From positions 1 through 32,943 of the forward strand of contig JAAVYI010000027.1 in NCBI GenBank assembly GCA_022791055.1: 32,943 nt of DNA, in the 5' to 3' direction. This document shows, piece by piece, positions 6,315 through 16,366 of this stretch (positions are counted from its first letter, which is position 1; every line of letters starts with the position of its first letter). A program made the position numbers and the translations under genes. The notes beneath the pieces are model-generated. The model was not told the origin of the DNA. It did no database searches and saw only the letters and a program-made list of their open reading frames with translations. Origin of the DNA: Clostridia bacterium. GTDB taxonomy: Bacteria; Bacillota; Clostridia; Christensenellales; Pumilibacteraceae.

Positions 6315-8093
6315 GTGAAAAAACGAGGAATTGCGGCGCTGGTCGCCGTCTTGATTGCCGTCTTTACGGCGGGCGCAGTCGGTTGCGGCGGTGATCCCGC
6401 GCAGCGCGGAAAGGTGCAACTGACCTTTCATGCGGTCATCAACGAGAACAACCAGGCCGTGATGACCGAGGTCGTCAACAAGTTCAACGCCGAAAACGAT
6501 ACATATTATGTGCGGCTGATCCCCAAAACCGTCGGCTATTCGGCGACGATCGGCGGACTGTTGAAAAGCAGCACCCCGCCCAACATCGTACAGATCGACG
6601 ACCGCTATTATAAAAACTACATCAACGAGGGCTATCTGACGCCGCTCGACGAATATTTCACCGAGAAAAAGGACGAGGCCGGCAACGTCGTGCGCCCTGC
6701 GTCCGCGCTCGACCTCGACGATATTTGGCCGACGGCGATCGAACGCTTACGCTACGACCCGCAAACCGGCTATTCGGGCGGCGACAATCCGCTGTACGGT
6801 CTGCCTGCGGGCATCGCGCCGGGCGTCATGTTTTACAACGCATCTGCGTTGCAAGCGGCAAAAGTCAATATTGTGTCGGTCGAGGAGACCGACGCTGCGG
6901 CTGCCGGTCTGCTGCCCAAGGGATTCCACGTCTACGACGCCAAACCTGCCGGCGCGGGCGATCTGACGCAGAAAGACGGCAAATATTATGTGTTCAACAA
7001 CCGCATTCCGATGAGTTGGGACGAGCTGATCGAGATCTCGACCCTGTTCACAAAATCGTATACGGCGTCGTCGCCGACCAATTACGGATTTTTTAACGAG
7101 TGGTGGTTCTCGTTCGGTTGGAGCGTGGGCGGCGATTGCCTCGAGTGGGACGAGGAGAAAAATCAGTACGTGATGGCGCTCGGCGAAGAGACGCCCAACT
7201 ATCTGGTCACGGGATCGGCCGGCGCGACCGTCAACGGCACGGCGTATGCCGAGGGCGCGCTGCTGTCGTACACCGACAAGCATTACGTCGCCGACGTACT
7301 CGCCGGCAAGACAAGCGATGAGACGGTCGCCGGCTACACGGCGGGCGAACAGCCCGTATTGTATGCGCTGCCGTCGATCCGCGACGCATTCACGTTGTTT
7401 TTGCAACTGTCGCAGAAAAAGTCGGCGGCGGTGACGGCCGACAAGAACGGCATGGCGCTTTCGCCGACGCCGACGATTATCGGCAACAAGGCGAAGAAAG
7501 ATCTGCTGACGTCCAACGAAGTGGCGTTCGTCGTCGAGAACTACACGGAGGCGTACAACATCGGCAAGGGCATGGCCGGGCTGAACAAGCAGTGGGATAT
7601 TGCGCCGTTGTACCGCTACCGCGAATTGGGCGCGGACGGCAACGTCAAGACCGTCAACGGTACCAAGATCGAGGGGCGGGACGCGACGCATTCCGGCACG
7701 CTCAGCTACGCCATTCCCGCCAATTCCAAAAGCAAAGACGGCGCGTGGGCGTTCATCGAGTACATGGCCGGTCCCGAAGCGCAGGCAACGCTGATGAAAG
7801 CCAATTTCTATGTACCCAATCAGATCAGCCTGGCCGAAAGCGACGCCTATCAAAACATGACCGACAATTACATTGCAAAGAATAAGGCGGCTGTTCTCGA
7901 CATGACGGCGTGCAGTTCGGTCGGCGACTGGTCGTATCTCGAAAAGGGCGACTGGGTGACCATTTGGTCGAAGCTGCTCAATTCCGACGTGCGCAACGGC
8001 GAAATGACGCTCGAGCAGTTCTTTGCCGACGAGTGTATCGCCAAAACCAACGAGGCGCTCAAAACCTACCGCGCGAAGAAATACAACGGTTAG
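6315..8093 (+). CDS. Extracellular sugar-binding lipoprotein of an ABC importer
   Basis: The 592-residue family 1 solute-binding protein captures a sugar or oligosaccharide at the outer face of the membrane. It has a lipoprotein signal peptide (basic KKRG, hydrophobic AALVAVLIAVFTAGAVG, lipidated C24). The mature part matches MalE/LplA-type folds: LTFHAVINENNQAVMTEVVNKF at the start, a ligand-cleft region with WWFSFGWSVGGD, and the conserved SKDGAWAFIEYMAGPEAQ segment. It is longer than the usual 420-550 residues, with an insert around residues 185-225. GTG is the start codon, behind a perfect AAAGGAGAG site. It is the first gene of the importer operon; the permeases follow at 9 nt and with an 11-nt overlap. 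Confidence 0.92.
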   Translation: MKKRGIAALVAVLIAVFTAGAVGCGGDPAQRGKVQLTFHAVINENNQAVMTEVVNKFNAENDTYYVRLIPKTVGYSATIGGLLKSSTPPNIVQIDDRYYKNYINEGYLTPLDEYFTEKKDEAGNVVRPASALDLDDIWPTAIERLRYDPQTGYSGGDNPLYGLPAGIAPGVMFYNASALQAAKVNIVSVEETDAAAAGLLPKGFHVYDAKPAGAGDLTQKDGKYYVFNNRIPMSWDELIEISTLFTKSYTASSPTNYGFFNEWWFSFGWSVGGDCLEWDEEKNQYVMALGEETPNYLVTGSAGATVNGTAYAEGALLSYTDKHYVADVLAGKTSDETVAGYTAGEQPVLYALPSIRDAFTLFLQLSQKKSAAVTADKNGMALSPTPTIIGNKAKKDLLTSNEVAFVVENYTEAYNIGKGMAGLNKQWDIAPLYRYRELGADGNVKTVNGTKIEGRDATHSGTLSYAIPANSKSKDGAWAFIEYMAGPEAQATLMKANFYVPNQISLAESDAYQNMTDNYIAKNKAAVLDMTACSSVGDWSYLEKGDWVTIWSKLLNSDVRNGEMTLEQFFADECIAKTNEALKTYRAKKYNG

Positions 8094-8102
8094 GGGCGGC
8101 GT

Positions 8103-9050
8103 ATGGCAGAAGTTCTATACGGCGGCGCATATAAGCGCAGAAAACTGGGCGCGCACGCGCGGCGCAGCCTCTACGGATTTGTCACGGCGGCGATCCCGCT
8201 TGTCGGCTATCTGTTGTTCAACCTCGTCCCGCTCGGTATTGCCGTCGTGACCATGTTCGTTGATATGGACGGCTACAACTTCGGCTCGATGCAGTGGAAC
8301 AACTTTGCAAACTTCAAAACGGTGTTCACCGACGCGCGTTTCTTGCACTCGCTCGGCGTCAGCTTTATTCTCACCGTGCCGCACATGCTGGGACTGATCA
8401 TTTCTCTCTGCTTGAGCGCGCTGTTGGCGCAAAAGTTGGCAGGACATAAGTTTTTCAAGGCGCTCTATTTTGTGCCGTACATCTGCTCGAGCGTGGCAAT
8501 CGCCGTTATGTGGCGCTGGATCTTCGACCAAAATATCGGCATTTTCAACGACATTATCAAGCGGCTGACGCACGCCGAAAGCGGGCCGCAGTGGTTTTCC
8601 GATGCGGGCAGTTTTACCGCCATGCTGATCACCGTCATGGTATGGCAAGCGCCGGGATACGGCATCGTCATGTTCGCGGCCGCCTTTACCAACATAAATC
8701 CCGCGCTGTACGAGGCTGCGGATATCGACGGCGCAGGCGCGCTGCGTAAGTTCCGTTCGGTGACGCTGCCGGCCATTTCGCCGACCGTATTCTATCTGCT
8801 GATGGCCGGGATCATCGCGGGTCTACAGACGTTCGACATTCCGCAGATCTTCGCCGGCGATTCGTGGACGGGCGAGGCCGGGCCGAACGACGCCGCGCTC
8901 TCGAGCGTGCTGTATATCTACTATAAGGGCGTGATGTTCAGTGAAATGCCGGTCGCGTCGGTGATGAGCATGACGCTGTTCGTCGTCATCTTCGTCATCA
9001 TGGTGATCAATTTCAAGCTGTCGCAAAAGTGGGTGAGTTATGACGTATAA
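8103..9050 (+). CDS. ABC sugar transporter permease, MalF/LplB type
   Basis: A 315-residue inner-membrane permease with six predicted hydrophobic segments, the first at GFVTAAIPLVGYLLFNLVPL. The cytoplasmic EAA loop that docks the ATPase is clear (YEAADIDGAGALRKFRSVTLP). This class forms a heterodimer with the next gene and takes up carbohydrates delivered by the lipoprotein encoded upstream. An AGGGGCGG site precedes the ATG. No ATP-binding subunit is encoded anywhere in the operon, so a shared MsmX/MsiK-type ATPase must be supplied from elsewhere on the chromosome. Confidence 0.92.
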   Translation: MAEVLYGGAYKRRKLGAHARRSLYGFVTAAIPLVGYLLFNLVPLGIAVVTMFVDMDGYNFGSMQWNNFANFKTVFTDARFLHSLGVSFILTVPHMLGLIISLCLSALLAQKLAGHKFFKALYFVPYICSSVAIAVMWRWIFDQNIGIFNDIIKRLTHAESGPQWFSDAGSFTAMLITVMVWQAPGYGIVMFAAAFTNINPALYEAADIDGAGALRKFRSVTLPAISPTVFYLLMAGIIAGLQTFDIPQIFAGDSWTGEAGPNDAALSSVLYIYYKGVMFSEMPVASVMSMTLFVVIFVIMVINFKLSQKWVSYDV

Positions 9051-9960
9051 TGTTACCGATTCGGGCGCGTTGCCGTCCGTCAAAAAGCGCGCAAAACTTC
9101 TGCGCACGATCGGCAAAGTCGTCATATACGCCGTGCTGGTCGTGTACGCGGTGTGGGTGGTCTTTCCGTTCTTGGTACTCGTCGTCACTTCCTTGACGCC
9201 CGAAGTCGAAATGAACGCCACCATGCAATTTATTTGGTTTCCGAAAAAGATCAGTTTTGCCGCGTTCCGCACCGTGTTGGTCGACGATATTTACGCGCAG
9301 CTGTTGTACGGCGACAACCTCAGTTCGGTGCTGCACGGCTTTATCAACACGCTGTGGCAGGTGGTGTCGATCACGTTGATAGGCCTGTTTATATCGGGAC
9401 TGAGCGCCTATGCCTTTGCCAAAATTCCGTTCAAGGGCCGCGATGCGCTGTTCTTCTGCCTGATCGCAACCATGATGATCCCGGGCGCGGTGCTGACGAT
9501 GCCGTCGTACCTGTTTTACGACGCGATCCACTGGACGAACAGCGTCCTGCCGCTACTCGTGCCGGGGCTGTTCGGCGCGGCGGGCGTGACGTTCTTTTTG
9601 CGGCAGTTCTTTATGGGGCTGCCCGACGAACTGGGCGAGGCGGCGCGCATCGACGGACTGCACGATTTTTCGATCTATGTCCGCATGGTCATTCCGCTTT
9701 CCGCGCCGGCGTTTTTGGCGCAGGGTGTGTTTATGTTCATCGGCGGCTACAACAACTACCAAGGCCCGTTGCTGTATCTCGGCAACCTGCCCGAGCTTGC
9801 GCCGCTGTCGTTGGCGCTCAGCCTGTTCCAGGGCGGCTACGGCAATCCGGCCGTGCTGTGCGCGTCGGCATTGGTGGCGCTGTTGCCGCTGCTCGTGCTG
9901 TACTGTTTTTTACAAAAGTATTTCACCGAGGGCATTGCAATGAGCGGGCTGAAGGCATAG
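9040..9960 (+). CDS. ABC sugar transporter permease, MalG/LplC type
   Basis: A 306-residue membrane permease and partner of the upstream MalF-type protein. It has a short cytosolic N-terminus, hydrophobic segments starting at VVIYAVLVVYAVWVVFPF, and the EAA loop GEAARIDGLHDFSIYVRMVIPL. The long periplasmic-side segment after the first helix (TPEVEMNATMQFIWFPKKIS) is typical of carbohydrate type-2 permeases. The 11-nt overlap with the preceding gene indicates translational coupling and equal stoichiometry. The GH43 gene follows 75 nt later with its own strong Shine-Dalgarno site and is probably in the same transcript. Confidence 0.92.
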   Translation: MTYNVTDSGALPSVKKRAKLLRTIGKVVIYAVLVVYAVWVVFPFLVLVVTSLTPEVEMNATMQFIWFPKKISFAAFRTVLVDDIYAQLLYGDNLSSVLHGFINTLWQVVSITLIGLFISGLSAYAFAKIPFKGRDALFFCLIATMMIPGAVLTMPSYLFYDAIHWTNSVLPLLVPGLFGAAGVTFFLRQFFMGLPDELGEAARIDGLHDFSIYVRMVIPLSAPAFLAQGVFMFIGGYNNYQGPLLYLGNLPELAPLSLALSLFQGGYGNPAVLCASALVALLPLLVLYCFLQKYFTEGIAMSGLKA

Positions 9961-10035
9961 CGCGTTTAGGCCTACGGATAAGTTAAGAAAACGGCTTTTG
10001 ATAAGATATATGCAAATTATGAAGGAGGATAGAGT

Positions 10036-11808
10036 ATGAGAAAGAAATGGACGGGGATCGCGGGGCTGCTGCTGGCCGGCCTGTTCGCGTTCGGCGGCTG
10101 CGGCAAGTCGGGGACTGCGTTGCCGCACGACAATCAGATCCACCCGGAGTTCGACCGCGCGTATGCGAGCGAGCTGTTTTACCGCAACGATTTGGGTACG
10201 GCGGCGCCCGATCCGTGCGTCATACAGATCACAGACAAAGACAGCACGGAGTACGGATATTATTATCTGTACGGAACGAGCGACCCGAATATGGGTTTTC
10301 GCGCCTTTCGCAACAAGGATCTGACAGGGAAATGGGAGGACGTGACGCCGGAGAAAAACGATTTGGCGTTCATGCCGGAGGCCGGTCATTTCGCCTATAA
10401 CAAGGGCAACTTCTGGGCGCCCGAAGTCATCTACGACGACCTCGACGGCAAATATTATATGTTCTATTCGGGCGCGCTGGTCGCCGACCGGCACCGCATG
10501 TTGGCGGTAGCGGTCGCCGACGAACCGTATGGCCCGTTCGTGCCGGCCGTGTCACCGTCGCAAACGCTGTTCGACAACGACGATATGGTGGCGCGCATGG
10601 AGACGATGGGCGTAGCGGTCGGCACGCTCGACGGCAAAAAGATATTTAACTGTATCGATGCGTCGCCTTACGTTTCGCCGCAGGGCGACAAATATCTGTA
10701 CTTCGTACACGAGGGGACGGCCTACGGGCGGAAGTCGGACATCTTCGCCGTGCAAATGGAGAACTGGACGACGCCGATGATGGACACGCTGACGCAGCTG
10801 ACCAAGTGCGGTTACTACACGGTAGACGAGGCATTCACCGACGAGGACGGCTCGAACGTGCCCAACTACGAGGCCAACAACGGCGTCAACGAAGGGCCGT
10901 ATATGTACCAGCGGCAGCAGGCCGACGGCAGTTGGAAATATTACCTTACGCTGTCGATCAACGGCTATATGGATAAGTCGTATTCGGTTATACAGGCGAT
11001 CGGCGACAGCCCGATGGGGCCGTTCCGCAAACTGACCGAAAAGGAAGGCGGCCTGCTTATCAGCACCGACTGGGAGCGTTTCGACCACGTGTCCGGCACC
11101 GGCCACCACAGTTTCGTGACCGTCGACGGCGAGATCTATATCGTATATCATGAACACGTCGCGCGCGAGACGGGCGGACTGGGCGAACGGGATGTGGCCG
11201 TCGATCGCGTTGTATGGACGAAGAACAACGCCGGCGTCGACGTGTTGTACTGTAACGGCCCTACGTGGTCGCTACAACCGCGCATTGCCAAGCATTCGGG
11301 TTTCGACAACATTGCGCCCGCCGCCAAGGTTAAGGCCAAGCGCGGCGCGAACGTCGAGGCGCTGACCGACGGTATGCTTTCGATCTATTCGGAAAATACC
11401 TTTGTCAAAGAGTTCGAGACCGACAAAACGACGACGATCACGCTTACGTTCGACGACTACCGCGAAGTGTCGGCGGTAATGCTCTACAACAGCAAAACGT
11501 TTGAAAAGTCGTTTGTCGAAATTCAAGAAATCGCGTTTGACTGTAAGGACGCAAACGGCAAAGCCGGCACGGCGACGATCGAGCATTTGGCGTTCGACTG
11601 GGATTTCTACAAAATGTCGGCGGTCAACCAAATGCGGCCGGGCGGCAGCGCGGTGGCGGTGTTCCATCCGCTTTTGTGCAAAGAGATTCGTATCACCGTC
11701 GAGGTGCCGAAAACAAGACCCGACGAGCTGGCGATCATGGACGAACTCGGATACTTTATCGAGCAGACGGCGGTCGGCATTTCCGAAATCGTCGTACTCG
11801 GCAAATAA
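10036..11808 (+). CDS. GH43-family glycosidase lipoprotein with C-terminal beta-sandwich
   Basis: A 590-residue surface lipoprotein (signal LLLAGLFAFGGC, lipidated C22). Residues 50-410 form a five-bladed beta-propeller of family 43. The three acidic catalytic positions are recognisable: general base D59 in AAPDPCVI, pKa-setting D208 in CIDASPYV, and general acid E286 in NEGPYMYQ. The conserved GTGHHSF motif also fits. GH43 enzymes remove alpha-L-arabinose or beta-D-xylose from arabinan, arabinoxylan or xylan. Residues 430-590 resemble a galactose-binding-like (F5/8 type C) sandwich. It would trim polymer on the cell surface to feed the ABC importer. It has a near-perfect AAGGAGG site 7 nt before the ATG. 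Exact substrate is not readable. Confidence 0.85.
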   Translation: MRKKWTGIAGLLLAGLFAFGGCGKSGTALPHDNQIHPEFDRAYASELFYRNDLGTAAPDPCVIQITDKDSTEYGYYYLYGTSDPNMGFRAFRNKDLTGKWEDVTPEKNDLAFMPEAGHFAYNKGNFWAPEVIYDDLDGKYYMFYSGALVADRHRMLAVAVADEPYGPFVPAVSPSQTLFDNDDMVARMETMGVAVGTLDGKKIFNCIDASPYVSPQGDKYLYFVHEGTAYGRKSDIFAVQMENWTTPMMDTLTQLTKCGYYTVDEAFTDEDGSNVPNYEANNGVNEGPYMYQRQQADGSWKYYLTLSINGYMDKSYSVIQAIGDSPMGPFRKLTEKEGGLLISTDWERFDHVSGTGHHSFVTVDGEIYIVYHEHVARETGGLGERDVAVDRVVWTKNNAGVDVLYCNGPTWSLQPRIAKHSGFDNIAPAAKVKAKRGANVEALTDGMLSIYSENTFVKEFETDKTTTITLTFDDYREVSAVMLYNSKTFEKSFVEIQEIAFDCKDANGKAGTATIEHLAFDWDFYKMSAVNQMRPGGSAVAVFHPLLCKEIRITVEVPKTRPDELAIMDELGYFIEQTAVGISEIVVLGK

Positions 11809-11823
11809 CGGGAGGGCAAAAAG

Positions 11824-14800
11824 ATGAGGAAAAAGATAACTTGGCTTGTCGGTGCGGTGGTTGCGCTACTCGTAGCGACGGGCGTATTCGCGGCCTGCGG
11901 CGGCAAGAACTTGCAGTTTCCGCCTTACGAATACGACTACAGCACGCCGGTCGAAGAGTTCGGCGACGGGATCCGCATCGACGGCAAACTGGACGAAAGC
12001 ATTTGGTCGGGGCGCAAGTACCTGACCGCCGACATCAAGAACACCCCGGCCAAGTACCGCATGACTTCGTATTTCGGCGAAAAAGGCGTGTACTTTGCGT
12101 TCGACATCGCCGACAATGCGGTGTACTACAACGCCGACCGCGAAATCTATGCCAATTCGGGCGTCGAGTTCTGCGTCGGCTCGCCGTCGGACAATCGGAT
12201 CACCTACGAGATCGACTTAAACGCCGGCGGCAAGCGCATGTTGCGCAAGTATACCGGGCAGCCGTACACCAACTGGTTCAGCGATCTACATAGCGCGGTC
12301 AGCGTGCAGGGCGAGATCAATACGCCTTCGTGTACAGGCTACACGGCCGAAATTTATCTGCCGTACGCGCTGTTCAATGCCGACGGGTCGGACACTAAGC
12401 TCGACACGCTGTTGGTCAATCCGGCCATTATCCGCGCCAATTCGGCGAGCGGCAGCATGTCCGACGTCGACCGACTGTGGTACAGTATCGGCGAGCAGGA
12501 GCGTGGCCTGGGCTGGGCGCCGGCTGCGCCCAACTGGTACAACTTCGACGCAAACGGGCTTGTTTGCTACGACGTCGCGCTCACCGCTTCGGCGTTCGGT
12601 GCGATTTCCGGGAAACCCTACATTCTGACCGACGAGACTTATATTCTGACGGTCGAGCCGGATGCGGGCTATTATCTCGAAAGTCTGACACACGACACTA
12701 AGGATGTCACCGACAAGTTGACGTATAGCGGCGGCAAAGCGGTGTACAGCTTCATCGGCACGGGCGACACCGCCATCGAGGCTAAGTTCGCGCCGCTGCC
12801 CGAAACCAAATACACGCTACACGGCACGGTGTCGGCGGAGGGCGCATTGCCCGAAACCGTCAGCCTGTACGCCGCTTACGGCGGCACGGTCACGCAGATC
12901 CCGATCGGCGCAGACGGCGCTTACCGTGTCGACCTTCCGGCCGTATCGTACACCTTGTACTGCGAGGCAAGCGGGTATTTGACGTTCGTCGAGCGCGCCG
13001 ATCTGACCGGCAGCTTGTCCAAAAACGTGCTGCTGCGCAAGCGTTTCTTAGGGGCGCATACCGTCATCGGCTCGGCCTCGAACGACAGTTCGTGGGATTT
13101 CTCCGCGCTGGGACAGGGGACGGCGGTCAGCGTAGACAACGGTTGGCTGGTCTCGACCAACCATACCACGCTGATGGGCGAAAAGATGTTTGTCTCGGGC
13201 GACATTGTGCTGCCGATGCGGGACGGCGTCGACCGTCGCGCCGGATTCCGATTCGTCGATCGGTCGGGCAACGGCCTTTACGTGTGCTTGCTTGCCGAGA
13301 ACGAAAGCAATAAAAATAAATACGTGTTCCAGGTCATCAGCCTGAGAAACGCGAACAGTGATTCGTGGCTTTACGGCGCAGAGTTGACCGACCCGATCAT
13401 CCGCACGTTAGCGAACGGCGACGGCGTGCCGTTTTCCGCGCTGTGCGAGAACGGCAAAACGACGGTGTGGATCAACGGCGTCAAGATACTGGACAAATTC
13501 TCCGATTCCGTTCCGCTGAACGCAGATTCGGAGGTCGTCCCGGGTCTGACCACTTGCGGCGGCGGCAGTTTTCACAATTTGGTATTCAACACGACCGGCT
13601 ACGACGAGGGGTATCCTGTGACGATCACGGCCGGCAGCGGCGGCGCGGTGACGTGCGATAAAGAATTTTACCAAGACGGCGATACGCTGACGTTTACCTT
13701 TACGCCCGACCCCGGTTTTGCCGTGGCGGAAGTCAATGTAAACGGCGTAGATAAGTTTAGCGAGCTCGTCGGCAATACGCTGGTCGTGCAAACGCGCGGA
13801 CTGGTCGCCGTGCAGCTGGTTGCCCGATTCGTGCGCGTGCAGGGTGAGCGCGGGGTGCTCAGCGGTACGGTGACGGCCGGCGGCGCGCCGGTGTCCGGGG
13901 TGACGGTCACGCTGTCGAATGCAAACGGCGACACGTTCCGCGTACAGACCGCAAACGGCGCGTTCGCGTTCGAAGCGGTCGACGCCGGCGTATGGCAGCT
14001 TTCGATCGACGCCGACGGGTATCGGCCGTATTCGCAGCGCGTCGAGATCGGCGGCGACAAGCAGATCGAAATCGAACTGTTCGCCGTCAGCATGGCGGAT
14101 AAGTATGTTTTGGCCGGCGGCGAAAATTACGACGTAGAGGCGATCGAAAGCGAGCGCAAAGTCGTATACACGGGCGGCGGCGCCGCAACATTGACGTTGA
14201 AACCGTCGGCTGCGGCGGGTGAGGACGTTTACGTTTCGGCCGTCGTGCGCAAGCAAGACACGTTTACCATGAACGACAGCGGCGGCATTCGCTACGGCTT
14301 TGCCTTTATGGGCGCGGGCAGAACGCTCAATTTCAACTACTGTCTGTTCACGTACGATAACAACTATTATGCCAGTTTGGTCGACTGGGGCGTCGTAGAC
14401 ACGTCGAAAGCGTTATCCGAAAAACAGGTGGCGGCCTGGGAAACGACCGGCCTTAGGATCGCGGCGGCGCGCATAAACGGCACGTTCTACATGTTCGCCG
14501 AAGAGGACGGCATCATGCGTGTGGTGGCGAGCGGCGCGCATAAAGATCTTGCCGATACGGTTATCAACATCGGATTCGGGACGTGGTGGCAGACGGCGCG
14601 CGCAGAGTACACCGAAGTGGAATGGACGATCGGCGACGTTGCGATCGACGTCGATATACAGCCTGCCGAACACGGTACGGTGACAGTCGGCGCGGAGCCG
14701 ACGCTGGGCGGCGATGTGACAGTGACCGCCAAGCCGAACGACGGCTATTTGCTGTCGTCGCTGACGGTCAACGGCGAAGAGAAATTGTCGGCGCTCGAAG

Positions 14801-16353
14801 AGAAAGACGGCGCGTATCGGTTGACGCTTCGCGGGTATACGGACACCAAGCAGATTGTCGTGCAAGCGACGTTTGTCGAGCAGGGCGCGTTCGCCGTTGC
14901 TCTGGGCGTCAAGTTGCACAAGTACGGCATCGGCGCGGATAATCTCGACTTTATACCCGACGGCGTGACCGTCGAACTAAGGGGACTTACGACTTACCGC
15001 GCGGACGCTGTCGGCGGCAAGGTCGACTTTGAATCGGTGGAAAAAGGCGCGTACACCGTGTGGGTGGACGGCTACCGCAGCGCGACGCTGACGGTGACGG
15101 GCGCGGTCGACGATACCGTCACGCTCGAATACGACTTGATCGACAGCACCGCCAACATCGACACGACCGACGCCAACAACGGCAACGTCACGCTCAATAT
15201 CAATTCTAACGACGCTGTGCTGTTTAAGCAGACCGTCGGCGCAAGCGAGGATTTCTATGTAAGCGCGGTATTTAAAAACGTCGATAAAGACGCCACGTCG
15301 TTGCGGTTCGGCTTCTATATCTGGAGCGACGTTGACGGCGACGGGCAGGAGAACAGCGACTGGGACGGCACCGAGCGCATTTACGCGCCGATCTGCTATC
15401 AGTGGCACGCGGGCGAAAGGCAATACGTCATGCAATGGATACCGACCTGGTCGGGTTACTTCATGAGCGAGGCGGACGCAGACGCCATGGCGGGCGAGAC
15501 GGGTGTGCGGTTGGGACTGGCGCGCGTGGGCGGCACGTTCTTTATGCTGCGCGAGGTCGACGGCAAAATGAAGATCGTTTCGCAATTTCCCGGCGATACG
15601 AAGAACTACGCGGAAAGGGCGATCCGCGTCGGCATCATTACGATGGGCGCCGAGGGGGCTACCGAGACAACCGCCAAGTTCTCCGAACTGCAATTCGAGA
15701 CGGCCGCAAACGGCGCGTTTACCGTCGCTGCGTATGCGGACGCGTTGCATACCTATACCAATCTGATGTGCGTGACCGACCCGGCTACGACATTCAAAAC
15801 CGCGGTCGGCAAGGTGGTGCAAGGTCAGGTCGACGTCGATCTGTCGAAGTTTGCGGAAGAAAACGGGCAACTGGTTTGGGCGAATGCCGCCGGTGAAACG
15901 GTGTACTTTAAAAACGCCATGACCGATCTGACGCTCGAGTACACACTCAAAGCCGACATTCCGCTGAAAGGACGTGTAACCGCATTTTCGGTGTTTGACG
16001 GGGCGATGCCGTTTGTCGTCAGCATTTCGCACGAGACGAACGAGGACGGTAGCAGCAACGGCTACCACGTACAGTTGATTCGGCACTGGAGTTGGGACGG
16101 CGGCGTGTATGCCACATTGACCGACGTGCAAATGAACAAGATGAAGACCGAAGGGCTGGCGATACGGATCGTGCGCGCCGGCGCGAAAATAGAAGTGTAT
16201 GCCGACGATGTTAGCGGCGAAACCGTCAACCTTGCCAAAGTTGCCGAGCGCACGTACACCGACAATCCGGGACCGGGGCATACCGGTTGCGGGATCGGCG
16301 TGTCGGGCAGTGCGGCGACGTTCTCGCACATTACACTCAGTAACGTAGCGTAA
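11824..16353 (+). CDS. Giant modular surface lipoprotein: CBM9-like domain plus repeated beta modules
   Basis: A 1509-residue lipoprotein (signal peptide with VFAAC, lipidated C25). Residues 45-250 look like a CBM9/DOMON-type carbohydrate-binding domain (DGIRIDGKLDESIW, VYFAFDIADNAV, YTAEIYLPYALF). The rest is a modular array in which three module types recur about three times: an InlB-like beta repeat (ITAGSGGAVTCDKEFYQDGD; IQPAEHGTVTVGAEPTLGGD), a carboxypeptidase-regulatory/CnaB-like sandwich (LSGTVTAGGAPVSGVTVTLS), and a 170-190-residue concanavalin-like module (VYVSAVVRKQDTF; FYVSAVFKNVD). A fourth concanavalin-like module ends the protein. No hydrolase motif is recognised, so glycan binding and spacing away from the membrane is the best guess. 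It sits 15 nt behind the GH43 gene and 13 nt before the esterase gene. Confidence 0.75.
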   Translation: MRKKITWLVGAVVALLVATGVFAACGGKNLQFPPYEYDYSTPVEEFGDGIRIDGKLDESIWSGRKYLTADIKNTPAKYRMTSYFGEKGVYFAFDIADNAVYYNADREIYANSGVEFCVGSPSDNRITYEIDLNAGGKRMLRKYTGQPYTNWFSDLHSAVSVQGEINTPSCTGYTAEIYLPYALFNADGSDTKLDTLLVNPAIIRANSASGSMSDVDRLWYSIGEQERGLGWAPAAPNWYNFDANGLVCYDVALTASAFGAISGKPYILTDETYILTVEPDAGYYLESLTHDTKDVTDKLTYSGGKAVYSFIGTGDTAIEAKFAPLPETKYTLHGTVSAEGALPETVSLYAAYGGTVTQIPIGADGAYRVDLPAVSYTLYCEASGYLTFVERADLTGSLSKNVLLRKRFLGAHTVIGSASNDSSWDFSALGQGTAVSVDNGWLVSTNHTTLMGEKMFVSGDIVLPMRDGVDRRAGFRFVDRSGNGLYVCLLAENESNKNKYVFQVISLRNANSDSWLYGAELTDPIIRTLANGDGVPFSALCENGKTTVWINGVKILDKFSDSVPLNADSEVVPGLTTCGGGSFHNLVFNTTGYDEGYPVTITAGSGGAVTCDKEFYQDGDTLTFTFTPDPGFAVAEVNVNGVDKFSELVGNTLVVQTRGLVAVQLVARFVRVQGERGVLSGTVTAGGAPVSGVTVTLSNANGDTFRVQTANGAFAFEAVDAGVWQLSIDADGYRPYSQRVEIGGDKQIEIELFAVSMADKYVLAGGENYDVEAIESERKVVYTGGGAATLTLKPSAAAGEDVYVSAVVRKQDTFTMNDSGGIRYGFAFMGAGRTLNFNYCLFTYDNNYYASLVDWGVVDTSKALSEKQVAAWETTGLRIAAARINGTFYMFAEEDGIMRVVASGAHKDLADTVINIGFGTWWQTARAEYTEVEWTIGDVAIDVDIQPAEHGTVTVGAEPTLGGDVTVTAKPNDGYLLSSLTVNGEEKLSALEEKDGAYRLTLRGYTDTKQIVVQATFVEQGAFAVALGVKLHKYGIGADNLDFIPDGVTVELRGLTTYRADAVGGKVDFESVEKGAYTVWVDGYRSATLTVTGAVDDTVTLEYDLIDSTANIDTTDANNGNVTLNINSNDAVLFKQTVGASEDFYVSAVFKNVDKDATSLRFGFYIWSDVDGDGQENSDWDGTERIYAPICYQWHAGERQYVMQWIPTWSGYFMSEADADAMAGETGVRLGLARVGGTFFMLREVDGKMKIVSQFPGDTKNYAERAIRVGIITMGAEGATETTAKFSELQFETAANGAFTVAAYADALHTYTNLMCVTDPATTFKTAVGKVVQGQVDVDLSKFAEENGQLVWANAAGETVYFKNAMTDLTLEYTLKADIPLKGRVTAFSVFDGAMPFVVSISHETNEDGSSNGYHVQLIRHWSWDGGVYATLTDVQMNKMKTEGLAIRIVRAGAKIEVYADDVSGETVNLAKVAERTYTDNPGPGHTGCGIGVSGSAATFSHITLSNVA

Positions 16354-16366
16354 AGGAGAACATAAA

